From the NCBI GenBank assembly GCA_023134875.1, contig JAGLUH010000186.1, positions 1 to 10,425 on the forward strand: 10,425 nucleotides of DNA. Direction: 5' to 3'. The notes under the pieces are model-generated. The model saw only the letters and a list, made by a program, of their open reading frames with translations, was not told the origin of the DNA and ran no database searches. Origin of the DNA: Candidatus Zixiibacteriota bacterium. GTDB lineage: Bacteria; Zixibacteria; MSB-5A5; CAIYYT01. Both the position numbers and the translations under genes were made by a program. This document shows positions 1 through 7,502 of the stretch, piece by piece; the first letter of the stretch is position 1; every line of letters begins with the position of its first letter.

Positions 1-20
1 CCTATTTGTCAATCGTTACA

Positions 21-689
21 CTAGGCGTCAGTGCTTTTGCCTTGGTGGCGCACGATTTCTCCCTCAATCATGTAGATGATATCCTCAGCGATGTTGGTAG
101 CATGGTCAGCAATTCGTTCCAGGTTTCTTGATACACTCAAGAGGCTGACGAAGTATTCGGTAAAATCCGGATTCAACTGTATTTGCTCTTGAATGGTTTT
201 GAAGGCGTTCTTATGATGGTCATCGATTTCGTCATCGTCAGAGCATACTTGTCGTGCTCGGTGGATGTCGCATGAAACCAGGGCGTCCACGCTGTCTCTT
301 ACCATCTTTACTGTCATATCCAACATACCAGGCAGGTTGAACGGCACCGGTATGGTGCTATGGCAAGCCAATGTTTCAGCCCGTTCGGCGATATTGACTG
401 CCAGGTCAGCTATTCTCTCCAGATCATTGTTGATCTTCAGAACGGCAATGATGTACCTGAGATCAGCCGCCACCGGCTGGTGCAATGCGAGGATTTTCAG
501 GCATTCCTCTTCAACTTCGACTTCCAGGGAATCAACCACCAGGTCGGAGTCAATGACTTCATTGGCCAGTTGCAGGCTATTATCGGTGATCGATCTGACT
601 GCCTTTTGCAGATTTCCCTCAACTATGGCAGCCACGTGAAGTATCTTCTTCTTTAGTTTTTCAATCTCATTCTGAAAGTGTATGGTCAT
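21..689 (-). CDS. phoU: PhoU, phosphate signalling regulator
   Basis: PhoU is a cytoplasmic, metal-binding helical protein that links the Pst transporter to the PhoR kinase and keeps the Pho regulon off when phosphate is plentiful. The 222-residue length is normal for the family. It shows the expected internal duplication of a three-helix bundle: the metal-binding motif occurs as NNDLERIADLAVNIAE at residues 87-102 and SRNLERIADHATNIAE at 187-202, exactly 100 residues apart. The usual glycine in the family's ERIGD is alanine in both halves. The ATG at 689 follows a GAGGT ribosome site about 5 bases upstream, and the gene starts 15 bases after pstB, so it is the last visible gene of the pst operon. 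The TAG stop is at 21-23. No terminator can be judged because only 20 bases remain. Confidence 0.97.
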   Translation of the reverse strand: MTIHFQNEIEKLKKKILHVAAIVEGNLQKAVRSITDNSLQLANEVIDSDLVVDSLEVEVEEECLKILALHQPVAADLRYIIAVLKINNDLERIADLAVNIAERAETLACHSTIPVPFNLPGMLDMTVKMVRDSVDALVSCDIHRARQVCSDDDEIDDHHKNAFKTIQEQIQLNPDFTEYFVSLLSVSRNLERIADHATNIAEDIIYMIEGEIVRHQGKSTDA

Positions 690-704
690 ACTAACCTCTT
701 TTCT

Positions 705-1532
705 CTATCCAAATCGACCGGTGATGTAATCTTCGGTTTTCTTCTTTTTCGGGCGAGTGAATATCTCCTTTGTTGGCCCGTCTTCGATCAGTTTCCCCTC
801 GTAGAAGAAAGCAGTATGGTCGGAGACTCGCGCCGCCTGCTGCATGTTATGTGTCACAATCACGATAGTATAGTGCTGCCGAAGTTCACCGATCAAGTCT
901 TCGATTTTAGCTGTGGAAATCGGATCCAGGGCTGACGCTGGTTCATCCATCAAAATTACTTCCGGCCTGATCGCCAGCGCTCGGGCGATACAAAGTCGTT
1001 GTTGTTGACCGCCGGAAAACGTGAAAGCACTATTATCAAGCTTGTCTTTAACTTCATCCCAGAGCGCCGCCCGCTTGAGAGACTCCTCAACCACCTCGGC
1101 AATCAGATTCCTGTCTTTAATTCCATTGACCCGCAGTCCGTAGGCGACATTCTCAAAAACGGATTTGGGAAATGGATTCGATTTCTGAAATACCATACCG
1201 ACCCGGGTGCGAATCTGTGAGGGATCATCGAAGTCCTGGTATATATCGCATCCGTCAAGCAACACCTTGCCTTCCATCCGCGTACCGGGGATGGTCTCGT
1301 TCATTCGATTGAGCGTACGGATAAAAGTCGACTTGCCGCAGCCCGATGGTCCGATGAGGGCAGTTACGCGGTTTTGCTCGATATTCATGGAGATATCAAA
1401 GAGAGCTTGAATGTCACCATAGAAGAAGTCCAGTTGCTCTACAATTATCTTGTATTGCAACTTTTCGGCCGCGTCGCTGGATATGTCGGTCTTTGCTACT
1501 CGCACGCTCAAATCTGACATCTCATTATACAT
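705..1532 (-). CDS. pstB: PstB, phosphate ABC transporter ATPase
   Basis: This is the cytoplasmic ATPase that drives phosphate import by the PstSCAB transporter. In the 275-residue product the Walker A motif GPSGCGKST is at residues 61-69, the Q-loop glutamine at 116 (VFQKSNPFP), the signature SGGQQQR at 173-179, Walker [14 protein letters not shown] at 192-204 and the switch histidine at 228. The [14 protein letters not shown] stretch and the NPFP after the Q-loop are typical of PstB rather than other ABC ATPases. The ATG at 1532 overlaps the end of pstA by 8 bases, which suggests translational coupling. An ATG four codons later (1520) is an alternative. Neither has a strong ribosome site. 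The roughly 27 residues before the ABC domain are a slightly long N-terminal extension. Confidence 0.97.
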   Translation of the reverse strand: MYNEMSDLSVRVAKTDISSDAAEKLQYKIIVEQLDFFYGDIQALFDISMNIEQNRVTALIGPSGCGKSTFIRTLNRMNETIPGTRMEGKVLLDGCDIYQDFDDPSQIRTRVGMVFQKSNPFPKSVFENVAYGLRVNGIKDRNLIAEVVEESLKRAALWDEVKDKLDNSAFTFSGGQQQRLCIARALAIRPEVILMDEPASALDPISTAKIEDLIGELRQHYTIVIVTHNMQQAARVSDHTAFFYEGKLIEDGPTKEIFTRPKKKKTEDYITGRFG

Positions 1533-2487
1533 TTGCCCGTTTCTTTCTCACGCGCGATCGAATCAGGATCGCAACCGAATTCAATGCAAAGGTCAAGGCC
1601 AATAGTACGAGCACCGTTCCATACAAGATCGGCTTGGTGGCCTCCACGTCAGGTGACTGGGTTGCCATCACGTAGATGTGATAGCCCAATTCCATGAACT
1701 GATCGTTCAGTTTAGCTGGCAGGTAGGGCAGGTAGTAGGCTGCGCCGGTGAACATAATCGGGGCAACCTCTCCCGCCCCACGAGAGATCGCGAGAATCGA
1801 TCCAGTAAGTATGCCCGGCAGGCCTTGTGGGATTATAATACGCCAGATTGTTTGCAGCTTTGTGCCGCCAAGGGCGTAGCTGGCTTCTTTAAGCTCTGTT
1901 GGGATGGTGCGAAGCGCTTCCTCGGTGGACACGATAACTACTGGAAGAGTCAGCAAGGCCAGGGTCAGAGCTGCCCATATGATAGCCGGTTGTCCCCAGA
2001 CCGGACCATCGTCGGGAAAGAACACAGCATCTAAGCCACCTCCGACAAAGCCGATAAAGAAGCCGAGACCAAACAGTCCAAATACAATCGATGGTACTCC
2101 AGCCAGGTTGTTTATTGCTACCCGAATCAATCGTGTGACCCGCGACTTTGGGTTGGTGTATTCGTGAAGATAGATGGCGGTAAAGACGCCCACGGGAATG
2201 ACAGCAATAACCATCAGAATCACCAGGGCAACGGTTCCAAAGATCGCGGGGAAGATGCCGCCGGCTTTCATGCCCTGCTCCGGCGGATGCGTAAGAAACT
2301 CCCAGCTTATCGTGCCAACACCGCCAATAAAGATATTACCCATGATAATCGCCAGCATGGCGAGGATAATAAGGACGGCGGCCAGAGTTAGACCGCGAGG
2401 AATCATACCGGTGCTCTTTGGCTTGAAATCCAGCGAGTCGATAACTCTGACCGGTCCGACGGGGAGGGTAGGCTGAAGTATTTTCAT
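1525..2487 (-). CDS. pstA: PstA, phosphate ABC transporter permease
   Basis: PstA is one of the two inner-membrane permease subunits that form the phosphate path with PstC. The 320-residue product begins with about 30 polar residues, then a first membrane helix at about 33-56. The remaining helices form the binding-protein-dependent permease core from about residue 78. The EAA loop that docks on the ATPase is visible at about 189-212 ([20 protein letters not shown]). The family motif SRGAGE at 235-240 lies at the start of a late helix. The C-terminal tail is basic (RSRVRKKR), as expected for a cytoplasmic end. Its ATG at 2487 overlaps the pstC stop in an ATGA, so initiation is probably coupled. 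The ribosome site is weak (AAGG about 10 bases upstream). Confidence 0.96.
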   Translation of the reverse strand: MKILQPTLPVGPVRVIDSLDFKPKSTGMIPRGLTLAAVLIILAMLAIIMGNIFIGGVGTISWEFLTHPPEQGMKAGGIFPAIFGTVALVILMVIAVIPVGVFTAIYLHEYTNPKSRVTRLIRVAINNLAGVPSIVFGLFGLGFFIGFVGGGLDAVFFPDDGPVWGQPAIIWAALTLALLTLPVVIVSTEEALRTIPTELKEASYALGGTKLQTIWRIIIPQGLPGILTGSILAISRGAGEVAPIMFTGAAYYLPYLPAKLNDQFMELGYHIYVMATQSPDVEATKPILYGTVLVLLALTFALNSVAILIRSRVRKKRANV

Positions 2488-3443
2488 GTCGTTCTGCCTT
2501 GCATCTTTTCCTTGAGTCTTACGAGGAAGAAGTCGCCGGTCAGGTTAATCAGGAAAGTGAAAACGAACAGCAGTGAGCCGATGAAAAACAGAACGGTGTA
2601 GTGCGTGCCACCAAACACCACTTCCGCCAGTTCGGCGGCAATGGTGGCGGAAAATGTTCTTACGGAATCAAGAAAACTGGCGGATACGATAGCAGCGTTC
2701 CCGGAAGCCATCAGTACGATCATGGTCTCTCCCACGGCTCGTCCGAAACCGAGAACGATACCTGCCGCTATCCCAGGAATAGCCGCCGGCAAGACTGTCG
2801 TCAATGAAACCTGCCAGGTATTGGCGCCGAGAGCGGTAGCAGCATCGCGAAGTGCACGCGGCACTGAGGTCATGGCGTCCTCGGCAATAGTGAACACGAT
2901 GGGAATGACAGCCAGCCCCAGCGCAATGCCGGCGTTAAGTGCGTTTAATCGAAAGGTTAGTCCCAGGACATTTTGCAGAAACGTAGCCAGAATCATAAGG
3001 GCAAAAAACCCAAGTACGACTGATGGTATGGCGGCGAGCATCTCGATGGCCGGCTTGATGATTTCACGCAAGCGCTTGGGCGCAAACTCTGAGGAATAGA
3101 TCGCCGCTCCGACGCCGAGTGGTACGGCAAACAGCATGGCTATTATTGCGGCCTTGAGAGTACCGATAAACAGAGGCATGAGTGAGTACTTGGGCACGTC
3201 GGAGGTCGGTTGCCAGGACCATTTTGCTTCGCGTCCTTCGTAGAACTGCTGCTTGAAGACCATCTTATCAGGAGCGGCTTCTTCCTGGATGATGCTGTCT
3301 GTGAATATGGGAATAGCTTCTTTGAAGACGAAAATGAAAATCAGCAGGGTAACAATCAGGGCCGCATACGCGTTGACGGAGATGAGTTTCTCTCCGACGA
3401 ATTCGCGTATCCTGGATTTGGGCTTGAACTTCAATTGTCGCAT
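2484..3443 (-). CDS. pstC: PstC, phosphate ABC transporter permease
   Basis: PstC is the partner permease of PstA in the inner membrane. In the 319-residue product the first helix is at about 24-42. A periplasmic segment of about 45 residues (about 46-90, rich in W, K and P) follows, then the five-helix permease core. The EAA loop is at about 188-211 (EDAMTSVPRALRDAATALGA), and the PstC motif GFGRAVGETM lies at 232-241. The ATG at 3443 has an AGGA ribosome site about 7 bases upstream and starts 58 bases after the pstS stop. The gap contains a small stem-loop. The stop is shared with the pstA start in ATGA. The motif set and its place directly after pstS support PstC rather than PstA. Confidence 0.96.
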   Translation of the reverse strand: MRQLKFKPKSRIREFVGEKLISVNAYAALIVTLLIFIFVFKEAIPIFTDSIIQEEAAPDKMVFKQQFYEGREAKWSWQPTSDVPKYSLMPLFIGTLKAAIIAMLFAVPLGVGAAIYSSEFAPKRLREIIKPAIEMLAAIPSVVLGFFALMILATFLQNVLGLTFRLNALNAGIALGLAVIPIVFTIAEDAMTSVPRALRDAATALGANTWQVSLTTVLPAAIPGIAAGIVLGFGRAVGETMIVLMASGNAAIVSASFLDSVRTFSATIAAELAEVVFGGTHYTVLFFIGSLLFVFTFLINLTGDFFLVRLKEKMQGRTT

Positions 3444-3455
3444 GTCTGGTCCTAT

Positions 3456-3476
3456 GGTTGAGCCACTTGTTCAACC
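3456..3476 (-). other. Stem-loop between pstS and pstC
   Basis: In the 58-base pstS-pstC gap, a perfect 6-base inverted repeat GGTTGA/TCAACC encloses a 9-base loop. No run of T follows, so it is not a typical intrinsic terminator. A stem here could stabilise the pstS message or partly limit read-through into pstCAB, which would fit the usual need for more binding protein than permease. That role is inferred. The stem is short enough to be chance. Confidence 0.35.
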
Positions 3477-3501
3477 GATCCAGAATCTATACCAGCCGGT
3501 A

Positions 3502-4353
3502 TTACGGCACCATGTTTGCCAGCGCCCGTTCTTTCGGCAAAGGGACATAATCGCTCTCTGCAGCGAGCTTCTGCCCTTCTTCTGAAAGAGCCCAATTGAG
3601 CAACTTCTTCAGTTCACCCGTAGGTACACCATTAAAGAACCAATAGAGGTCGCGCGATATCGGATAAGTGCCGTCCGAGACTGTCTCGACGGATGGCGAT
3701 ATTGCTGCAGTACTGTCACTCTTACGAACCGCTGCGTATTTGACCCCCTTAGCCCAAGCGATACCACCATAACCGATTCCATGCTTGTCCTTGGAAACCG
3801 CGTTTACCACGGCTGCTGTACCCGGTAGAGTCTGCGTGTATTCGGAATAGTCCTCTTTGTTAAGAACCTTTTTCTTGAAGAAGGCGTAAGTACCGGAGTT
3901 GTTTTCACGACCATAGAGGATGATCCGAGTATCCTTACCACCGATCTCCTTCCAATTGGTAATAGCGCCGGTGTAGATACCCTTTAGCTGAGCAAAGCTG
4001 AGTTCCGTGACCGGGTTTGCTTTGTGCAGGAATACGGCGATTCCGTCTAAGGCAACTGAAACCCGATAAGGCTTGATTCCTTTCTTCTCAGCCAGCTTGT
4101 ATTCTTTCTCCTTCATATCACGGGACGCCTCGCAGATATCGGTTGACCCATTCAGCAGGGCGGCGATACCGGTGCCAGAGCCACCGCCGGAAACTTGAAT
4201 GACAACATCTTTATTCTTTTTCATGTACTCTTCAGCCCAGCGCTGACCCAACCGCACCAGAGTATCCGAGCCTTTGATAGTGATGGTGGTGCCGGCCAGC
4301 AGTATTCCGGCAAGCAGCGTCAACATGACTGCGATGGTCAAAATGGTTCTCAT
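3502..4353 (-). CDS. pstS: PstS, periplasmic phosphate-binding protein
   Basis: PstS binds inorganic phosphate in the periplasm and delivers it to PstC/PstA. The 283-residue product starts with an N-terminal signal peptide (basic MR, hydrophobic residues 4-20, likely cleavage near G21). It has no lipobox cysteine, so it is probably soluble. Phosphate-binding elements are visible in order: GSDT at 28-31, SGGGSGTG at 55-62, SRD at 77-79 and GRENNSGTY at 148-156. The last contains the Arg, Ser-Gly-Thr pattern that holds the anion. The length and motifs fit the shorter PstS class common outside enterics. The ATG at 4353 has a GAGGT ribosome site about 8 bases upstream. It follows the porin by 89 bases and precedes pstC by 58. 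Confidence 0.96.
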   Translation of the reverse strand: MRTILTIAVMLTLLAGILLAGTTITIKGSDTLVRLGQRWAEEYMKKNKDVVIQVSGGGSGTGIAALLNGSTDICEASRDMKEKEYKLAEKKGIKPYRVSVALDGIAVFLHKANPVTELSFAQLKGIYTGAITNWKEIGGKDTRIILYGRENNSGTYAFFKKKVLNKEDYSEYTQTLPGTAAVVNAVSKDKHGIGYGGIAWAKGVKYAAVRKSDSTAAISPSVETVSDGTYPISRDLYWFFNGVPTGELKKLLNWALSEEGQKLAAESDYVPLPKERALANMVP

Positions 4354-4425
4354 CGTAACTACCTCGCTGTTTCAATTTTCTCTACTTTGGTTCACCATAT
4401 TAGTATGGAGGGCCAAAATACGGCT

Positions 4426-4431
4426 ATTATG
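4426..4431 (-). promoter_or_regulatory. Possible -10 element upstream of pstS
   Basis: The minus strand reads CATAAT (5 of 6 to the -10 consensus) 72 bases upstream of the pstS ATG, just after the porin stop. No good -35 lies 16-18 bases further upstream, as would be expected of an activator-dependent promoter. I see no clear 11-base-spaced Pho repeat next to it. pstS may therefore rely partly on read-through from the porin. This is weak evidence. Confidence 0.2.
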
Positions 4432-4442
4432 TAAGTTCATTT

Positions 4443-5579
4443 TCAGAACTTAAGTTGCAGGTCTACCTGAAGCCGTTTGAAACCCTCCATCTCCTCACGT
4501 TCAAGTCCGATCTCATTTATGAAATATGAGACCTTGAATGCTATGTTTTTAGCCAACTGTACGGCGGCGCCTACCTCATGACCCTTGGCGTCAGTGCCAC
4601 CTCCCCGGAAATCTGAGTCTGTGAACATCCCGACGACCGCATCCTTCTCAACCTCGCGATAGTTATAGCGGAATTCCCACATGCCTGGTTTCTTGGCTTT
4701 TCCCACACGCAGACCAACCAGCCAGCCGGTCTTGAGATTATCCGCAGCAGTGTTACTGACATAGTGCAACATAACCGTGACCGGTATCTTTTCAAACTTG
4801 TGAGTGGCTTCACCGAAAAGTTCGAGGATCTTGAAACCACTTGCATAGTAAAGCGCGGTTCCACCATCTTCCTCGACTGTCGTCACTGAGTTACCCATTG
4901 GGTCATCCGGGTCGAAAAAGGGAGCAAATCCTTGAGTGTTGATGTAGTTGAAAAACCCACCGCCTACGGCGACACTCGATTTTTTCTCATTGAAGTGGAG
5001 ACGAACCACACCCTGACCGGCAGTCAAGTATGAATCGTCGCTCGAAGAGCGCTCATCAATCCACAGACCAGCAGCGATCATGGTGAGCGTGACCTTGTCG
5101 TTTGCCCTTTCAAATGTTACCGCACCGCCCTCCGGATTCCAGTCAGAATCCCAGAGAAGCTCTGATTTGCCTGGTTTGAAGAATGGATTCTTGAACTTCC
5201 CAGCCCGCATCGTCAATCCTGGAACGTTCTGAAGGCCGGCCTCCAGATAAGCCAGGTCAAGACCGATGCGCTTGGTACTGAAAGAATCGTCCAATGTCTG
5301 GTTGGTGGAGACAGGATCGTTCGATCCGGTTGCCAGTTGGATACCAACTTTAGCGCAAGAAGACACTTTTCCGTAGATACCGAACCGAGCACGAATGCGG
5401 TGTCGCTGGCGAGAATCTTTGTCCTCCTTGTCTATCATTTCATATCGATAGCGGAAATCCCCCTTGAGCCTGATCTCTTCCCACCAATCAGAGGCTTCCA
5501 GGGATCTTGAAAAAGCGGTCACGGCAGTTAGTGCTATGACCAGTGTCAGGACACGATTGTTCTGTAACTTTCGTTTCAT
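4443..5579 (-). CDS. Outer-membrane porin (Porin_5-like), probably for phosphate
   Basis: This is a predicted beta-barrel porin, 378 residues from the chosen start. The signal peptide spans about residues 1-29 (MKRK, hydrophobic 10-23, likely cleavage after LEA). The mature protein has alternating-residue strands throughout and ends in LKF, the terminal phenylalanine typical of proteins inserted by the Bam machinery. Motifs such as ATGSNDPVSTNQTL (83-96), GKFKNPF (127-133) and LLWDSDWNPEGGAV (141-154) match my memory of the 'putative porin' family, not OprP/PhoE. The ATG at 5579 has a strong GGAGG ribosome site 4 bases upstream. A longer frame from 5624 adds 15 residues that spoil the signal peptide. 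Its place between phoR and pstS, with a Pho-box-like repeat upstream, suggests phosphate-regulated uptake. The substrate is inferred. Confidence 0.87.
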   Translation of the reverse strand: MKRKLQNNRVLTLVIALTAVTAFSRSLEASDWWEEIRLKGDFRYRYEMIDKEDKDSRQRHRIRARFGIYGKVSSCAKVGIQLATGSNDPVSTNQTLDDSFSTKRIGLDLAYLEAGLQNVPGLTMRAGKFKNPFFKPGKSELLWDSDWNPEGGAVTFERANDKVTLTMIAAGLWIDERSSSDDSYLTAGQGVVRLHFNEKKSSVAVGGGFFNYINTQGFAPFFDPDDPMGNSVTTVEEDGGTALYYASGFKILELFGEATHKFEKIPVTVMLHYVSNTAADNLKTGWLVGLRVGKAKKPGMWEFRYNYREVEKDAVVGMFTDSDFRGGGTDAKGHEVGAAVQLAKNIAFKVSYFINEIGLEREEMEGFKRLQVDLQLKF

Positions 5580-5633
5580 TTCTCCTCCAGGAAATGTTAA
5601 TGTGTCCAATTCATCCTCGACCAAGTGAAGCGA

Positions 5634-5666
5634 ATGATTGTTAAGGTTTTATTAAGAGAAAGTAAA
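5634..5666 (-). promoter_or_regulatory. Putative Pho box: three 11-base tandem units upstream of porin
   Basis: Read on the minus strand, three units of exactly 11 bases lie end to end: TTTACTTTCTC (5666-5656), TTAATAAAACC (5655-5645) and TTAACAATCAT (5644-5634). The cores TTTACT, TTAATA and TTAACA recur once per helical turn, which is the spacing known for PhoB and PhoP sites. They look closer to the Bacillus-type TTNACA core than to enteric CTGTCAT. The array ends 54 bases before the porin ATG. No convincing -10 was found between them. Function as a PhoB site is inferred from spacing and context. Confidence 0.55.
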
Positions 5667-5688
5667 TTTTCCGTGTATTTAATGAGTA

Positions 5689-5721
5689 GTAACCGCCATC
5701 ACATCAAGAGAAAGCGGTCAC
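5689..5721 (-). other. Stem-loop after phoR
   Basis: Five bases after the phoR stop, GTGACCGC pairs with GCGGTTAC (8 pairs, one G-T wobble) across a 17-base loop. No T-tract follows, so it is not a classic intrinsic terminator. It could protect the 3' end of the phoBR message or reduce read-through into the porin, which appears to have its own control site just downstream. Confidence 0.4.
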
Positions 5722-5726
5722 AGAGA

Positions 5727-7502
5727 TTACTTTGTTCTGGGGATATGGATGCGAAAGGCACTGCCCACGCCGGGAGAACTATCAACGCTTACCCGCCCGC
5801 CATGAGCCAGGGCAACATGTTTGACGATAGCCAGTCCCAATCCTGTCCCCCCAGCCTTGCGGCTTCTCGCTTTGTCGACTTGGTAGAACCTTTCAAAGAG
5901 CCGGGGCAAATGCTTTTCCTCGATGCCGCATCCCTGGTCTTGAACGGAGATGATTATCTCGTCGCCCGAGATACTTGCATCAACCGAGACTGTCGCTCCT
6001 GCATCGCTATACTTGATGGCGTTGTCGATCAGATTGGTAACAGCCTGTTCCAGTTGCACCGGATTCAGGTTAGCTTCCAGGTCGGAACCGCAAGTGAGGG
6101 TGATTGTAGTATTGTAGTGAATACTCTGCTCCCGGCATGCCTGCACTGATGACTCCAAAATGTCGGTTAGTCGGTTTCGAGTGAGATTGACATCGCCCCG
6201 TTCTGATTCAGCCTCAAGCCGCGCCAGGGATAACAAGTCTTCTACAAGGCTGTTGAGACGGTCTGCATGCCTGGCGATCATCTCCAGGAAGCGCCGGTTG
6301 TTTTGCTGGCTGTCCCCGTCGTCGTCAAGAAGCGTCTCTACTGAGGCAGTGATGGCAGTGATTGGTGTCTTGAGCTCGTGAGAGACATTGGCAACAAAAT
6401 CACGACGGATGTTTTCCAGCTTTTTCATGCGCGTAATATCACTAAAAACCAGCACGACCCCTGCGCAGTTGCCTGAGACGTCATTAAGAACGGTACCGCG
6501 GACCTGGAGACACCGTTCTGTTTTGCCCGGTAGGGTAATCTCCATTTCGACTACATTGTGACTGCTGAAGCATTTTTCTATGAAATCATGCAAATCAGCA
6601 ATTCGCACCACCTCATGGATCAGCTTGCCCGGAGCTTGTTCGAGATGTAATCCGAGAAAATCAGCAGCCATCCTGTTGAGAGTGACAATCTTTTCGTGGG
6701 TATCCAATGCTAATATGCCTTCTGACATGCTGGCGAGAATGGTCTCGCGTTCGTTTCGCTCTTGGACTATTGTGCGAATGCGTGCATCAAGCTCTGCTGC
6801 CATTCGATTCATTGATTTAGCCAGGGCGGCTATCTCTTCAGTATCCGGCACCGGCAGCTTTAACGCCAGATCACCACGGGCAAAACGCTCAGCGCCCTCC
6901 TGCAGTTCTTTTAAGGGACGAGTCAGTTGCCGGAAAACAACCAGGCTGACAATAGTAGCTATGATTGTGATTATTATGCCACTGACAACAAATTTGCCGT
7001 ACAGTGCGCCCAGAGTCTGCTTCACCGTAGTAACGGCGTAGGACGTCCGCACAACACCGACTATCTCTCCGTTTTCTTCAACCGGTACGGCAACGTACAT
7101 CATGGTTCTTTGGAGGGTGTTGCTGAAACGGGTTTCAACACCGACCTCGCCGGTGTATGCGCGCATAATCTCCGGACGGTTACCATGATTCTCCATGGAT
7201 TGAGGGTCCTCGTCGGAATCGCCCAAGACAACACCGTCAGCGTCGACCACTGTGATCCTGGTGTTCGAGAGTCTCCCGAGTTCCTTGCATTGACGATCAA
7301 GTACTGTAGTGTCCGACTCTAACAGCAGGTGCCTTAGCTGCCTATCAACGAGTCGTGCGCGCACCTCCAGAGTACGTGTGATTTCGTCAACATACGTGCG
7401 GTGTATTTCGTGCGATGCATAGAGCGCGGTCAATACTAACGAAATAACGATAATAATAAAATAGTAGGGATATACTTTCCACAGTAGCTTGCGGCGCTTC
7501 AT
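5727..7502 (-). CDS. phoR: PhoR, phosphate-sensing histidine kinase
   Basis: PhoR is an inner-membrane sensor kinase that phosphorylates PhoB when phosphate is scarce. The 591 residues read as: membrane helix 1 at about 11-28; extracytoplasmic sensor about 30-168, containing the pattern DADGVVLGDS...MENHGNRPEI common in PhoR Cache-like domains; helix 2 about 171-191; HAMP about 192-242; PAS about 250-357; a dimerisation domain with the phospho-acceptor H375 in FVANVSHELKTP; and an ATPase domain with N box NLIDNAIKYS (490-499), G1 DQGCGI (522-527), F box FERFYQ (536-541) and G2 GGTGLGL (551-557). All catalytic motifs are intact. The ATG at 7502 shares an ATGA with the phoB stop and has AGGAG 6 bases upstream, so it is translationally coupled. 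Enteric PhoR lacks such a periplasmic domain. Confidence 0.95.
   Translation of the reverse strand: MKRRKLLWKVYPYYFIIIVISLVLTALYASHEIHRTYVDEITRTLEVRARLVDRQLRHLLLESDTTVLDRQCKELGRLSNTRITVVDADGVVLGDSDEDPQSMENHGNRPEIMRAYTGEVGVETRFSNTLQRTMMYVAVPVEENGEIVGVVRTSYAVTTVKQTLGALYGKFVVSGIIITIIATIVSLVVFRQLTRPLKELQEGAERFARGDLALKLPVPDTEEIAALAKSMNRMAAELDARIRTIVQERNERETILASMSEGILALDTHEKIVTLNRMAADFLGLHLEQAPGKLIHEVVRIADLHDFIEKCFSSHNVVEMEITLPGKTERCLQVRGTVLNDVSGNCAGVVLVFSDITRMKKLENIRRDFVANVSHELKTPITAITASVETLLDDDGDSQQNNRRFLEMIARHADRLNSLVEDLLSLARLEAESERGDVNLTRNRLTDILESSVQACREQSIHYNTTITLTCGSDLEANLNPVQLEQAVTNLIDNAIKYSDAGATVSVDASISGDEIIISVQDQGCGIEEKHLPRLFERFYQVDKARSRKAGGTGLGLAIVKHVALAHGGRVSVDSSPGVGSAFRIHIPRTK

Noticed and set aside
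4395..4408. CCATA/TATGG inverted repeat upstream of pstS
   Set aside because: Only five AT-rich pairs, no T-tract and no match to a known operator.
5580..5624. Longer porin start at 5624
   Set aside because: It would place 15 acidic and polar residues before the signal peptide, whereas the ATG at 5579 has a strong GGAGG site and a normal signal peptide.
5625..6149. 174-residue plus-strand open frame opposite phoR
   Set aside because: It lies antisense to the conserved ATPase domain of PhoR and has no protein-like motif or ribosome site.
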